In this document: in pieces, positions 32,307 to 44,742 of the stretch | Layout of the letters: each line of letters opens with the position of its first letter | Numbering within the stretch: the first letter of the stretch is position 1 | Origin: Amphiduros pacificus | Lineage: Eukaryota; Annelida; Polychaeta; Phyllodocida; Hesionidae | DNA length: 64,000 nt | Assembly: GCA_949316495.1 (NCBI GenBank) | Contig: OX439004.1 | Location: forward strand, 41,092,447 to 41,156,446 | Direction: 5' to 3' | Notes under the pieces: model-generated | What the model was told of the DNA's origin: nothing | Database searches by the model: none | What the model saw: the letters and a program-made list of their open reading frames with translations, nothing else | Program-made: the position numbers and the translations under genes

Positions 32307-34429
32307 TCTGCACGTGCTTGTGAAGATATAGAGAGGGAAATATAGAAGACATGTGGACCTTTTAATTGAAAGGATGTCAAAGATTAAATTTTCATAAAGA
32401 ATAAGTAAATATAATTGAATTTACTATAACAAAATTTTATTTCAGACTACAATAGTACATGTTGTGGATCACAGGTTCATAAATAGAAAACACACCTATT
32501 TATCATATTTATGGATGGATTCATTTCTTGTAAGAATAGATTCTTTTGCCATCAAAATGACTGCATAAATACATAATTATCAAATTACCAAGGTAATATA
32601 AAAGTACATAGGACTATATAAAAGTCACGTGTAAGTTGTAACTAGCAAAATTTCAATTCTCGCTATCTGCTCTCTCCTATATCTGCTGCACTAAAGTGGT
32701 GCTTGGAATATTGCACCTCTGTCTTTAAAGTTTAAACTGTAACATACTATTTATACAGACATTCATATTTGCCACATTCACTGGCTTCCTCAGTCACTGA
32801 GACAAGTTTCTTAAATCAAAACATGGGCGTCACCTGCTGGGAGGGTTAGCCCAGTGCTAATTGTTCTCAGTGAAATGTTTCAGCACTGGACTTTGGAGCC
32901 ATTCCCGTCAATTATACATGGATCAGCTAAAAATCTCGGAGAGCAGATTACGAGAATTTTATACAAGATCACTGTCTACAGATCTGTATCATTTTCTTTA
33001 AGAATAATCAATTTAATATCTGAAACCTTCAAATTGTAGCCCAAAGCCCCGAACTGGCAACTACCCTTTCTGGAAAACAACAGCATTTAACATAATACTT
33101 TTCTGTTAAAATAAACACATGTCCAATATGTAAGGAACACAAAGATATTTAGTGATGCACATCTGAAAGGTAAAATAATATCAAATGAAATTTCAGGTAC
33201 TAAGACCATATGAAAATATTACCAATACGCACCATCCAAATAATGTATCCATTAACAAAAACTCTTCAAATGAAGATATATTAGGCATAATTGTGCCATG
33301 TGACTATTACACATTTGGACTAGATAATCTCTACAAGTCAGGCACCATAACACAAAATGCAAACCAGTAATTTGACATAAATTAATAACCACATACGAGT
33401 ACAAATATTTTCACATCCAAATACATCCTAATCTTAATAAACGGAACATTAGCAGACAGGTATCCGCCTGACAATAAAAATAAATTTGTGACCGGCAAGT
33501 GTACAAAAAGGGCAGTTGAAACTCTGACATTTTTAACTCTGTCAACCATCTAGCAAACCTTGCTGTACTAATGGCAATTGAGCTGAATGTCACATCTAAC
33601 ATGAATGATTTTCAAAATGTTAAAAGTGTTTATCTTCACAGCACAGGTGATGTTGTCATTGCAAAATGACATCAGGATGTGGTTACATGACCAAATATCA
33701 TTGTATCACTCAACATAAAACTGACAAATTGCAGGTTGGATGAAACAGGACCTGTGTCAATATCCCCATTATTCTGTATGTAGTGATCATGTGTCAGTTA
33801 TACTTTTCACATACCGGTAGATGTTACTTATTTTTACTCAGTTTTAAAAGATTTTTGTGACAATTGTGAGTGAAAAGAACAATAATGTCTAGATTTGATT
33901 GCTGGTCACTGTACATGATGTACATGTATACCAGTGTGGAATGTCTTGAAAGTATGGATTGGGGAAATCAATGGTTGTCTGACAACTGTGAGCCATAAAC
34001 AAAAAATTTGCCTGACATTTGTCAAACACCCGGGGTCCAAGCCAGTAATGCAACAAGAGGGAAAAATCTTTATGTCTGACCATCAACTTTGATCTTCTCT
34101 GAAATTACCAGTTGAAGTTTTTTCTTGGTCTTACCTGACATTCGCAGGTTGGATACAGGTCATTTCAACCAGAAATAGAAAAGTTACAAATTAGATACAT
34201 ATTGTTTAAATATTGTTATTATTATTAGATTATAATAATGTTGAATTAATGTAAACATGGTTCCTTTAAACCCTGAGAACAAGTTCTTTTGGAGTCGGGA
34301 CTTAAATTGGATGGGCAGTGCATGGTATTTATGAAAACAGTAGATTTCAAGTCTATTTTGATGCTGACTATGGGTATGATATGCTGAAGTGGTCCTGTGA
34401 ACTTATCAAATCAAAATCAAATCACTGAA
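32307..34429. other. Intergenic DNA after the kinase gene, no gene seen
   Basis: AT-rich and mostly unique. ORFs here are short and show no family motif. The nuclear receptor's missing ligand-binding exons would be expected on the minus strand somewhere from here to 42.8 kb, but none was recognised. Confidence 0.4.
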
Positions 34430-34560
34430 GAAAAGTGCTGATTTTTAAAAAGCAAGCTTGCGCAAGTTTGCAAAATCCAACAGAAAATTTTCCTACTCTA
34501 CCACGCACTCACAAATCACTATTCATACAAAAGCACCATCTGATGGTGGAAGCAGTAACT
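34430..34560. repeat. Dispersed repeat (TTTTAAAAAGCAAGCTTGCG type)
   Basis: The sequence from GTGCTGATTTTTAAAAAG to CACTCACAAATCACT..CAAAAGCACCATCTGA is related to the inverted segment 25095-25250 and to 62105-62260. Confidence 0.6.
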
Positions 34561-34667
34561 ACGGGTGTGTATATTAAATTTGGCCCCAAATTGATATCTT
34601 GATTCTCATTGGCTAATAATTGTCATATATTTAAAAATGGCAGCCTCCCTGACAATTCAGTAATAAC

Positions 34668-35612
34668 TACCGTATTTACTAGAATATAAGAGGACCCCCA
34701 AAATTGATGTGATTTTGCTTGAAAAAGCCAATTTCTGATTATAGGATGAGTCGTTTTTTCTCGAGACATCAGCACTGCTGCCATTCAAGTTTGTTGGCCA
34801 TTTTAAAAGTAAAACTTAAATACGATGTCCGTGAAACAATAACAGATAATCTGCCACTAAGGATATATTATATTTTGCAGTAACCCTACAAATTTCACCA
34901 CATCCTTGACCTTAGCGTCAAAACAAAGCATTTTCTTTACGGACTTTCATATTTTTGAATAACAGATATCGGACATAGCGGATCAATTTTAATTGCATTT
35001 TAAATGATAAATAAAGGTATTTACCCAATATTATAACATATTACGCTTTGCAGGTTGAATACAGAACAAAACCATCCATCAGGGATCCATCATTGTGCAA
35101 TATATTAATGTTTCAATGCAAGTTAATACACTGTGGTGATGCTCCGATCGTTTTCGCGCCAAAAATAAGAGCTTCTCCCCATCACTTCCGCTTTCAAAAT
35201 GGTGACCTCTTGTTGCATATGCATATATAAGCATTGACAAAGTCACATTTTCTCTGACTTTTGCACAATTTACACTTATTAAATGAAGGCGGACTACTGT
35301 TGATAAGTGGTAGAATATTTCTATGTGTATGTGATATTAATTTTATCGCCGTATGGGGAAGCTTGTAACCGGACAGTATGAGCGTAGTTTATTTGTTTTT
35401 CACGCAGATATAGTCAATTGTTCTTCTGTTTCAGTCCAGTAATGTCGATACGTATTGTATCTTATCGATCAAACCCAACGATGTGATGCCCTACCCGGAG
35501 GTGCCGTAGATCACCGTCCACAGGTTGCCCTCATGTATACGACGACCCCCCCCAAACATTGACTGAAGGTTTGGGTCTGAAAACCTCACCCTATATTCAA
35601 GTAAATACGGTA
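34668..35612. mobile_element. TIR element (TACCGTATTTACT type), 945 bp
   Basis: It begins TACCGTATTTACTAGAATATAAG and ends CAAGTAAATACGGTA, with a likely TA target duplication if the outer TA is not part of the TIR. GAGGACCCCC and GACGACCCCCCCC repeat the second TIR motif. Near 35440-35495 it contains GTCGATACGTATTG and GATGTGATGCCCTA, the end of the hAT-type element seen whole at 44743-45364, so a hAT-derived core sits inside it. Confidence 0.75.
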
Positions 35613-36868
35613 TTAGATGTTTGAACTGTCATAACAAAAGGGAAAAGATTCCAAGCCAAATGGAAAAGAGATAGAATTGGTCCCCTGAAAATACATCTTC
35701 GCTGCTTATCACTAAAAACTAAAAAAATATGTCATTTCACATCCTTTGTGGTGATGCCCTTTTAATGATTTACAAGGGTAATGGAGGGAGTGGGGTTGAA
35801 CATCCTTTCCCAGAACAGACTTGAGAAGACAATAATTTTGGTCAAAATGCATGCTTCACATTAAATTCAGCCCAAACTTCTGTTGTTATCTTGACTTTAT
35901 TGGGTGATATTTGTCACGTTATTTAAATTGGCAGCCTCCTTGGTAACTTAGTGATATCTTTTAGAAATCATAAAGAACTTGGTTCTCATTGGCTAATATT
36001 TGTCAGGATATTTCAAATGGAAACTTCCAGGACATAAGATTTGTGAAAAAAAAATCATCACAAAATGGGAAAGATTCCGAGCAAAACAGAAAATAGACAG
36101 AATTGGTCCCCTGAAGATACAATGTTTTCCCTGCTTATAGTTAAGACTCTGACCAGCAGTTTCAGAGAAGATCAAAGCTTCTGAACAGAATGACTGAGAA
36201 TTATCCCCCATCAGTGCAGAAGCTATGTTATGCATTCCTAAATATGGAAAAAAATCTAACAATGGAATAACAGAAAGTTGATAATAATGAGTTTGTGAGG
36301 TTTCCAAAAGAGTGATGATATTTATCAAGGGGATTTGGGGATGAGGGATTATTCAGTATATCGTATATCGTGTATCTTATCTAGTAAGAAATGGTGACCA
36401 GCACAAATTAAAATTAGGACAAAAGTTACAAGATCATGTTTCTGAAGTTGAATGTACAGACAAGCCAATAATTCCAAATTCAATGTCCCTGATGTTATGT
36501 AACCAAATATAACTCGCAAACAGTAGCTCGAAGGATCTGTCAATGGGTTCAATAGGTCCAAAAAATTATTTTGTTGAACATTTCAAGATCTGCAAGTGTA
36601 AAAACATATAATAACTATATGTAAGTTTGATACTACAGTTTGGAATATTCATATATATAAAAAACTGAGATGATGTCCATTCCATATATGATATGAATTT
36701 ATCGCCACCTGAGGGCAGCACTGCACAGAAAAGCAATCACGCTATCTGTGGATAAATCCATGTGACAGGTGGACATTAAGTCAATCTTTATTACATTCTT
36801 ATGTTTTGTCAAAATAGATCATTAAATACTTCAGATTGGTAAAAACATAGGCATCAGAGATGCATCAA
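35613..36868. repeat. Repeat-derived stretch
   Basis: Blocks around 35880-36060 (CTCATTGGCTAATATTTGTC, TTTAAATTGGCAGCCTCC) belong to the family at 42170-42395, 50500-50710 and 56170-56330. A block at 36440-36640 (ATGTCCCTGATGTTATGTAA, AACTCGCAAACAGTAG) belongs to the family at 62545-62690. No gene seen. Confidence 0.55.
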
Positions 36869-38210
36869 CCCTCAGCCCTGGTAACTTATTGCACAACATT
36901 CGCTCCACACATATTTGTGAACAAAACGTCACCGCACCACATAATTGTTCCTGTGACCTTGAAAAGTAGGTGAAGGTCTTCACTGAGGTCTTCACCAGAT
37001 GCTTATGTGTGTCAAGTCTCACAAAGCTGCCATCAATCGTTCTCGAGTTATAGCAACAATAGGGATTTCACATAATTGTCACTGTGACCTTGAAAAGTAG
37101 GTGAAGGTCATGTTCCATAGAAAAATGTCTGAGGTCTTCAACAGATGCTCATGTGTGTCAAATCTCATAAAGCTGCCATCATTTGTTCTTGAGTTATTGT
37201 GATTCTTGTGATTTCACATAATTGTCCCTGTGACCTTGAAAAGGAGATGAAGGTCATGTTTCATAGAAAAAATTATGAGATCTTTACCAGATGCTTATGT
37301 GTGTCAAATCTCATATAGCTGCCATCATTCGTTCTTGAGTTATTGCGATTCTTAGGATTTCACATAATTGTCCTTGTGACCTTGAAAAATAGGTCAAGGT
37401 CACCGTCCACTGAACTCGTCCGAGATTTTCACCTGATGCTTATGTGTGTCAAGTTTCATGAAGCTGCCAGCATTTGTTTTCAAGTTATCATGATGACAAG
37501 GACGATTTCACATAATTGTCCCTGTGACCTTGAAAAGTAGGTGAAGGTCATGTTTCATAGAAAAAATTCTGAGGTCTTCAACAGATGCTCATGTGTGTCA
37601 AATCTCATAAAGCTGCCATCATTTGTTCTTGAGTTATTGCGATTCTTGGAATTTCACATAATTGTCCATGTGACCTTGAAAAATAGGTCAAGGTCGCTGT
37701 TCATCGAACTCGTCCGAGGTTTTCACCAGATGCTTATGTGTGTAAAGTTTCATGAAGCTGCCATCATTTGTTCTAGAGTTATCGCGATGACAAGGATTTC
37801 ACATAATTATCCCTGTGACCTTGAAAAGTAGGTAAAGGTCATGTTTCATAGAAAAAATTCTGAGGTCTTCAATAGATGCTTATGTGTGTCAAATCTCATA
37901 AAGCTGCCATCATTTGTTCTTAAGTTATTGCAATTCTTGGGATTTCATATAATTGTCCCTGTGACCTTGAAAAATAGGTCAAGGTCGCTGTCCATCGAAC
38001 TCGTCCGAGGTTTTCACCTGATGCTTATGTGTGTCAAGTTTCATGAAGCTGTTATCATTTGTTCTCAAGTTATCGCGATGACAAGGATGTTCGCTACAGA
38101 CATACATACATACAGACATACATACATACAGACATACATACATACATACATACATACCCACGCCAGGAGTACTGCAATACCCTCAGCCTGATTACATCAG
38201 GGGCTGAGGG
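36869..38210. mobile_element. Helitron/HINE-like element built of ~150-bp AGGTCA units
   Basis: It starts CCCTCAGCCCTGGTAAC and ends ATCAGGGGCTGAGGG, inverted copies. The end is preceded by a hairpin (CCCTCAGCC..GGGCTGAGG) and a (CATA)n tract at 38095-38155. Between them are about seven units of roughly 150 bp: TTTCACATAATTGTCCCTGT, GACCTTGAAAAGTAGGTGAA, GGTCATGTTTCATAGAAAAA, TCTTCACCAGATGCTTATGT, AAGCTGCCATCATTTGTTCT. Inverted subterminal ends, internal tandem units and a 3' hairpin resemble the non-coding pearl/HINE elements of bivalves; that assignment is inference. Confidence 0.6.
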
Positions 38211-39532
38211 TAAAAATGTTGGTAAAATGGAAAAAAAAAATCATTAAATGACTCCAATTGATCAAATCTTGCCCTTGCTCGAATGCATTTGACCTAAGTA
38301 CCTTATATATTGCAAACTAAAACTCGTTATCTTATGAATGCACAGATGCCTCAAATATAAATAGAACCCAGTACTTAATATATCAAAGCTCCATTGCCAC
38401 AGACTATCGAACAGATCTATGAAAAAGGTGTGATGAACACAAAAACACAGAAAGATGCGACCTCTTCCTGAGAGGTACTGGAAGCTCCAATACCTCCATA
38501 AGTTCAGTGTCTTTTAATGGTCCAGGTCCTCTACCCTGCCACGCCTGTTTGACACAAGAATCAGATATAATGTATAAACAATAATCTAGGCCTCTACAAA
38601 ATATAACAGCACTATAAGAATAGAAAACCTTTAATAAATAACATTGTCTGGTCTCTATATGCTTTTCTAAAAAAAATCACTTGTGAACTTAACAGAGCAA
38701 TAAAATTTCACTACAGACTGTAAATGTCTTAGCCCCAAAGGCTTCCATAAATAACTTGTTAGTTAACAGAAAAATCAATCACATGCATTTATTATCACGC
38801 TCAATATTCCAATCACACAAGAAATTCAACACTCTGGCTAACAGTCAGGATGGAGCTCCAGCTTTTACCGCCAGATGGAATGTTTACTTTTAAATGTGAT
38901 CATCACGCCATCTGTAGTATAACGGCTCAACCTTGGTAAGTCTTTTCTTTTCAGTCAGTTTATACCAAAAAGGCAACAGGATTGTGAAATCTGTTTACCT
39001 CCAATTAATCTAGTAAGTGCTCATTTCTTCTGTCTGACTTTTCATAATTAAAAAGTCATTTAGGGTCAAAGAGGAGAACTTGACATATCAGACCTTGCCT
39101 TGCTGGAGGCTATCAATCAACACTTTTACACTTTTGTGGCACGCACATTTTGACAATTCTAAATAAAACGTGTAGCAGTTTAGACAGTAGAGACAGACAG
39201 CCTCCAGCAAGGCAAAGTCTAATTGACTTTAATGGTATAGGCGAGTCAAAGTCCACGCATATTTACAAACACTTAGCAACCAAATTTTATGAATGGTTTC
39301 AAAGTGGTTCAAAGCAAATTGCAAAGGCAATTGACCGTTGGAAGGCAGCTCGATCCTGACTACTAAGATTGGGCACCAGACATACAGCCATTCTATTCTC
39401 TTCCCCTGTTTCTCTTGACTAGATTGTTATCACACTCAATATTACCATAATACAAGACATTCAATACACTTCAGCTTAGTTTGTGGCACTCTACCCTTCA
39501 GCTTAGTTTCCCTTCAGCTTAGTTTGTGGCAC
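38211..39532. other. Intergenic DNA with a weak minus-strand exon candidate and an inverted repeat
   Basis: On the minus strand, after GTGTCAAACAG (about 38549), an open frame reads AWQGRGPGPLKDTELMEVLE and continues LPVPLRKRSHL. Its composition looks protein-like, but I know no family and the donor is poor. AGACCTTGCCTTGCTGGAGGCT at 39090-39111 is inverted at 39199-39220 with one mismatch. AGCTTAGTTTGTGGCAC is duplicated at 39472-39532, against the gap. Confidence 0.4.
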
Positions 39533-39732
39533 NNNNNNNNNNNNNNNNNNNNNNNNNNNNNNNNNNNNNNNNNNNNNNNNNNNNNNNNNNNNNNNNNNNN
39601 NNNNNNNNNNNNNNNNNNNNNNNNNNNNNNNNNNNNNNNNNNNNNNNNNNNNNNNNNNNNNNNNNNNNNNNNNNNNNNNNNNNNNNNNNNNNNNNNNNNN
39701 NNNNNNNNNNNNNNNNNNNNNNNNNNNNNNNN
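39533..39732. other. Assembly gap (200 N)
   Basis: Exactly 200 N, probably a placeholder length. It lies between a duplicated motif and the middle of an AGGTCA-rich repeat unit, so repeats probably caused it. Confidence 0.98.
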
Positions 39733-40110
39733 AGGTCACCGTCCATCAAGCTCATTTGGGGTCTTCACCAGATGCTGATGTGTGTCAATTCTCATGAAGC
39801 TGCCATAAATTGTTCTTGATTTATTGCAATGATGGAGATTTCACATAATTGTCCATGTGACCTTGAAATGTAGGTGAAGGTCATGCTCCATCATAAAAAG
39901 TCTGGGTCTTCAGCAGATGTTTATGTGTGTCAAATCTCATAAAGTGGCCATCATTTGTTCTTGAGTTATAGCGTTTCTTGGGATTTCACATTATTATCCC
40001 TGTGACCTTGAAAATAGGTTAAGGTCCATCAAACTCGTCCTGGATTTTCACCAGATGCTTATGTGTCGTGTTGCCATTATTTGCTCTTGATACATCAATA
40101 AAGAGTATGG
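39733..40110. repeat. AGGTCA-rich ~150-bp repeat units after the gap
   Basis: Two to three diverged units of the family at 36869-38210: GACCTTGAAATGTAGGTGAA, GGTCATGCTCCATCAT and CAGATGTTTATGTGTGTCAA. From 40110 to 40770 I see only AT-rich DNA without a gene. Confidence 0.85.
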
Positions 40111-40774
40111 GAAGGCACAGCTTTGACCTTAAACATTACTGTGTACCAAGTTTTCATTTCTTCTTACAATTGGTTGCTGATATATGTTCTGTACACAATT
40201 CATCACTAAGATTTTAATGGAATCTGAATATTCACCTCTATATCTACCTTTGTACAAAATTTGAAAAATATATGACTGGTAGTTTTGGAGAAGAAGATTT
40301 TTAAACACAGGGTCGATATATGATATGAACTACTTTTTATCCACTCTCAATGGTTCAGATGTCAAGAAGGCCAGATTCTGAATTGTAGACTAACCATGTG
40401 AGCGGCAATAGGAAATATTTTGGGGGGAATAATACTCAGAAACACAGGTTCTCTGGTGCACAAATGAATGGGTTGAAAAGGGCTAGCAACAAGAATTAAG
40501 TGACTGGAGTTTGAAACTGGGTAGGTCTGTGTATTTAAGGCATAACTACCTTGTCCTATTCAAGGTGACACATATCTTTTTTATGAAGCGAGAGCTTTGC
40601 TCCACTTTTTCAATAAGTTTATCCAATTTATTTAAAGTGTGGTAGCGAGAGCCTAAGTGGTAAAGCATTTAATATGATTGGGTATTTGAAACAAGAACTG
40701 TTTGAGACATAAACTGCATCAGTTTATTTTAAATGCATGATCAATATTCAAATAAGTACCACTGCAATGTGGTT

Positions 40775-40806
40775 CACACACACACAAACACACACACACA
40801 CACACA
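40775..40806. repeat. (CA)n microsatellite
   Basis: About 16 CA units with one AAACA interruption. Confidence 0.9.
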
Positions 40807-41015
40807 TATCACTGATGTACATGTACACGTATATATAAACTGTAAAAAATGCCACAAAAAGTTGCTTATTATTTCTCGGCACTACAGAGTGAGCCAAACT
40901 GACTTCACAAGTAACCTTGGAAAAGGAAGTCAAGAACAGTGATGATATATGTCTCACACAATCTTATGATTCATAGGGACAGCCAAGTCAGGTTTATGGG
41001 GGTGTATTTTGTGAA

Positions 41016-41548
<533 letters not shown>

Positions 41549-41585
41549 ATGAACTTGAATCTCATGTTCATTTTTCTCCATATAG

Positions 41586-41710
41586 TTCTAAGCAAGGCGT
41601 GTGTAATTCTAGCCTGACACATATTTGTCTGAGTGATGATTCATTGAAGCCAGTGCCCTTAACCTTCACCTTGTGGCTGGCATTATCTGCTGGAAGCCTT
41701 ATTGGTACCA
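41586..41710 (+). other. Weak exon candidate next to the (TA)n tract
   Basis: An open segment bounded by CTCCATATAG and ACCA/GTAAG reads [19 protein letters not shown] and then [20 protein letters not shown]. The TLWxxxxxGS pattern loosely recalls the C-terminal WD repeats of Lgl/tomosyn proteins. No partner exon was found, so this may be chance. Confidence 0.2.
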
Positions 41711-42474
41711 GTAAGATTTATTTGACACTGCTTCCCCATTTGCATCACATTAACCAGCAACCTGATACATATGAGAAAAGGTGTGTATTATTATCTGAAC
41801 CAACAATAATAATAGCTACAATCTAAGAAAAAAGAAATTGGATCCCTAAGACTGTGTGCCTGGTCATCTGCACTATGCTAAAATGTCTCAGGAGTTAATT
41901 ATATGGAAACTCAATCTCAGAATAAGGCTGTGATGATCCTAAATTAGGCCGTGTTATTTTATGTGATCCTGATTTGGATGCATACTTATCTTTGGGCCTA
42001 GAATTTGGTTCCTTACCAGGGTTGACATGTGCTAACAACATCCCTGACAGTGCTGCTCATGTTCAAGCCCTTATCTGTGAACATCATCCCTACTATATGA
42101 CATTGTTGGATTTTAAAAAAATACCATACAATACAATAAAAAAACCAATAAAAAATACTGGCCACTGGCCTAACAGCTGTGCTGATCATTGCTTTTTCTC
42201 TTTTGTAAGTTTCTCTGGAAACTTCTTAAAAATCATCATTCAAACCCTTTCTCAGAGTATACTTTAGAAAATTACAATTTTGACCAATCAAAATCCATGT
42301 TACATATTGAATTTGAACTTGTTATCTTGAATCTCACTGGCTAATATTTGTCATGTTATTCAAAATAGCAGCCTCCTTGACAACTCAGAAATAACTACCA
42401 TATTTAGTTGAATTCAAGACAACCCTGTGTATAAGACAACCCCCCAAATTTGATGTGATTTGTACATTCTAGGC
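41711..42474. repeat. Dispersed repeat with truncated TACCGTATTTACT-type end
   Basis: From about 42170 it matches the family at 50500-50710 and 56170-56330 (TTTGTAAGTTTCTCTGGAAA, TTGTCATGTTATTCAAAATA). At 42396 begins TACCATATTTAGTTGAATTC..ACAACCCC, the left end of a TACCGTATTTACT element cut off at about 42474. The junction CAACTCAGAAATAAC/TACC is the same as at 34650-34668. 41711-42170 shows nothing recognisable. Confidence 0.6.
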
Positions 42475-42599
42475 CTTCCCAAATCACTTTCAAACAGTCA
42501 CTTGACATGCCTGACCAATCAGAGCACAACTGTCTGTAACTGATGAATAAATGATGAATATTCAGAATGAGCACCCACTGCACTAAGAACACCTTGCTA

Positions 42600-42719
42600 G
42601 GTCAGCCCCTGAAGTGTAAGGTCAGCCCCTGAAGTGCAAGGTCAGCCCCTGAAGTGCAAGGTCAGCCCTTGAAGTGCAAGGTCAGCCCCTGAAGTGCAAG
42701 GTCAGCCCCTGAAGTGCTA
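42600..42719. repeat. 20-bp tandem repeat, six copies
   Basis: Six nearly perfect GTCAGCCCCTGAAGTGCAAG units. They lie 130 bp downstream, in the gene's direction, of the receptor's second zinc-finger exon. Confidence 0.95.
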
Positions 42720-42849
42720 ATGAGAAATCAACAAAGTGCAAGTGCATATTGAATGGCGAATGTGACAATACATTTATTATATATATATTTTTTCTTTTGA
42801 TTATTTCTTTTTAGTTAATAACTGGATATAATTACAATGAAAGTCTCAC

Positions 42850-42998
42850 CTGCAAGGACCATGCCTTTCTGGAGGCATTTCTTGAAGCGGCAATACTGAC
42901 ATCGATTTCTCTGCATCTTAGTGACAACACAGTCTCCAGCACCCACACATTTATACAGCCTCTTGTTTTGAACTGTACGCTTGAAGAAGCCTTTACAC
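42850..42998 (-). CDS. NR6A1: NR6A-type nuclear receptor, second zinc-finger exon
   Basis: After the acceptor TTTTATTAG the minus strand reads G/TGT AAA GGC, giving [40 protein letters not shown] and CLQKGMVLA, then donor CAG/GTGAGA in phase 1. It holds the last two cysteines of finger 1 and all four of finger 2. The P-box CEGCKG with KRTVQNKR and [13 protein letters not shown] is closest to arthropod Hr4 and vertebrate GCNF (NR6A) among receptors I know. Family members bind AGGTCA direct repeats with zero spacing as homodimers. The next exon, expected to start with the AVREDRMPGGRN-like extension, was not recognised to the left. Confidence 0.88.
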
Positions 42999-44742
42999 CT
43001 AATAAAACATACAGAAATTGAAATCACAATTCCAAAACAGAGACATCAATAAATATATTGAAGTAATATTACAAAATATAGATTTTAAAGAGTTTTTTTG
43101 TTTTTTTTCAACGTAAAATTATTCTAAAAATCTCACTTGTATATTTCAAGTAAAACTTTCTTCAAAATATTTTGATGCCAGACGACGTTTTCAAGAATAT
43201 TACGGTAGGTAATTTTTTGTTTTCATCATACAACATACAAACAAAACATGGAGATTTTCACAAACAAATCACAAATATTATCACAACCCCATGCAGGACA
43301 TCAAATACAAAGTGAAAAACATATTCTTTTAAGTTTGAGTGTGATTTATTGGTGACATATTTTAAGTACATAACCATAGAAGGTGCTTTGGGGAGATAAT
43401 CTAACTGATGTGAACAGAGATCCATCCTACATCTATATATATATATAGGAAAGAGGTCATGCAGAGACCAAGTAGGGTTGTCTGGTGTCCCACCTGAGAT
43501 GTAAGTGACAGAAATTGAACCATGCAATAGCGTAACATGATAGAGTGGCCTTGTGTTGATCTGTTTGACATGATAAGGCCTTATATGATCTTATTGCGTC
43601 ACTTTGATGCGTAACCAAATAGATACTAGGCTCCATATCATGGATAAGATATAAACATGTTATCATTACAAGTAGCAGGTACAAGCCACTAAATGGCCCC
43701 ACATGCTCATGCCAGCTGCTTTAGCATCCATGTGAGGTGTAATTCTTGCCTTAGTATTTCCCATATACATGTAGAATGACAAAAAATACTCCCACCCCAC
43801 CCATCACTGCAGGAGAAAACAGCGCATGACAAAGTCAGGACTTTTTACAACGGTTAGTTCTGTCACTGTTAATATGACAGAAGGAAAATTCCTGTGGTCT
43901 TCCACTTAGAAACATCTTTGCAGAGTCTGCCCGATAGTCATACTGTACAAAATGGCCATGTGGCCATTGGGAAGACTGTTTGCAGAAAATATGAACAGAG
44001 CATCATAGAATAACGTATCATACCAAAATGGTTATATTTCTTGTTTGTTTGTTTTTTGTGTTTCTTTTAATTGTAACTTTTTAAAGAAAAATTATCATTG
44101 AGGAATACCATCAGTATGGAATTCTACAATTATTTAATTGCACTTGAATGTGTAGTTTGGTAATACATGTACAATTAAAACAACTGCCTTATAAAAAAAA
44201 ATATTTTTCATATTTGATCAGAATGTCATCTAGTTCATTCATTTATCTTTATTTGTTAAGATACTCTTTATTCATTAAAATACCAGTTAAAGTAACAGTG
44301 GTTATCTTATATTTCTGTGACAAAAGTGCTTAAAATTAGATCCAAAAAAAATTAATTCAAAAAATGATACAAAACCATTCTAATTTTGTAAAATCTTATT
44401 CCATGATGTCTTGGCAGTATGTATATCCAAGGAAAGGTTTTGACATGGAGTGCATTTTAGCTTTCTTAGTCTAAAAAAAAATGCAAAATTATCGAAAAAT
44501 GGAATTTCATAAAGCTACCTGTTCAATTCTATTTAACACAGACACAGAGATGTAGTTAGTGAAAATTTGAAGAGTAAAGGTCATGTTTGGGGTCAGTGTT
44601 TGTAAACCCTCATGGGTTGCATGTATAGTAAAATAAAATCTGGAGTTTTAAAATGAAATAAGTGATAATATATATCAAGAAGTTTTTTTTGACAAGCATG
44701 CACCTATGCACAGGCAGATCATGATATCATAGCTCTCTGGTG
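42999..44742. other. Receptor intron, left part, no gene seen
   Basis: AT-rich intronic DNA with T/A runs and short ORFs without family motifs. CAATCATCACTG-like and AGGTCATG motifs are scattered. Confidence 0.45.

Noticed and set aside
39503-39819. Open frames spanning the N run
   Set aside because: They consist of unknown bases.
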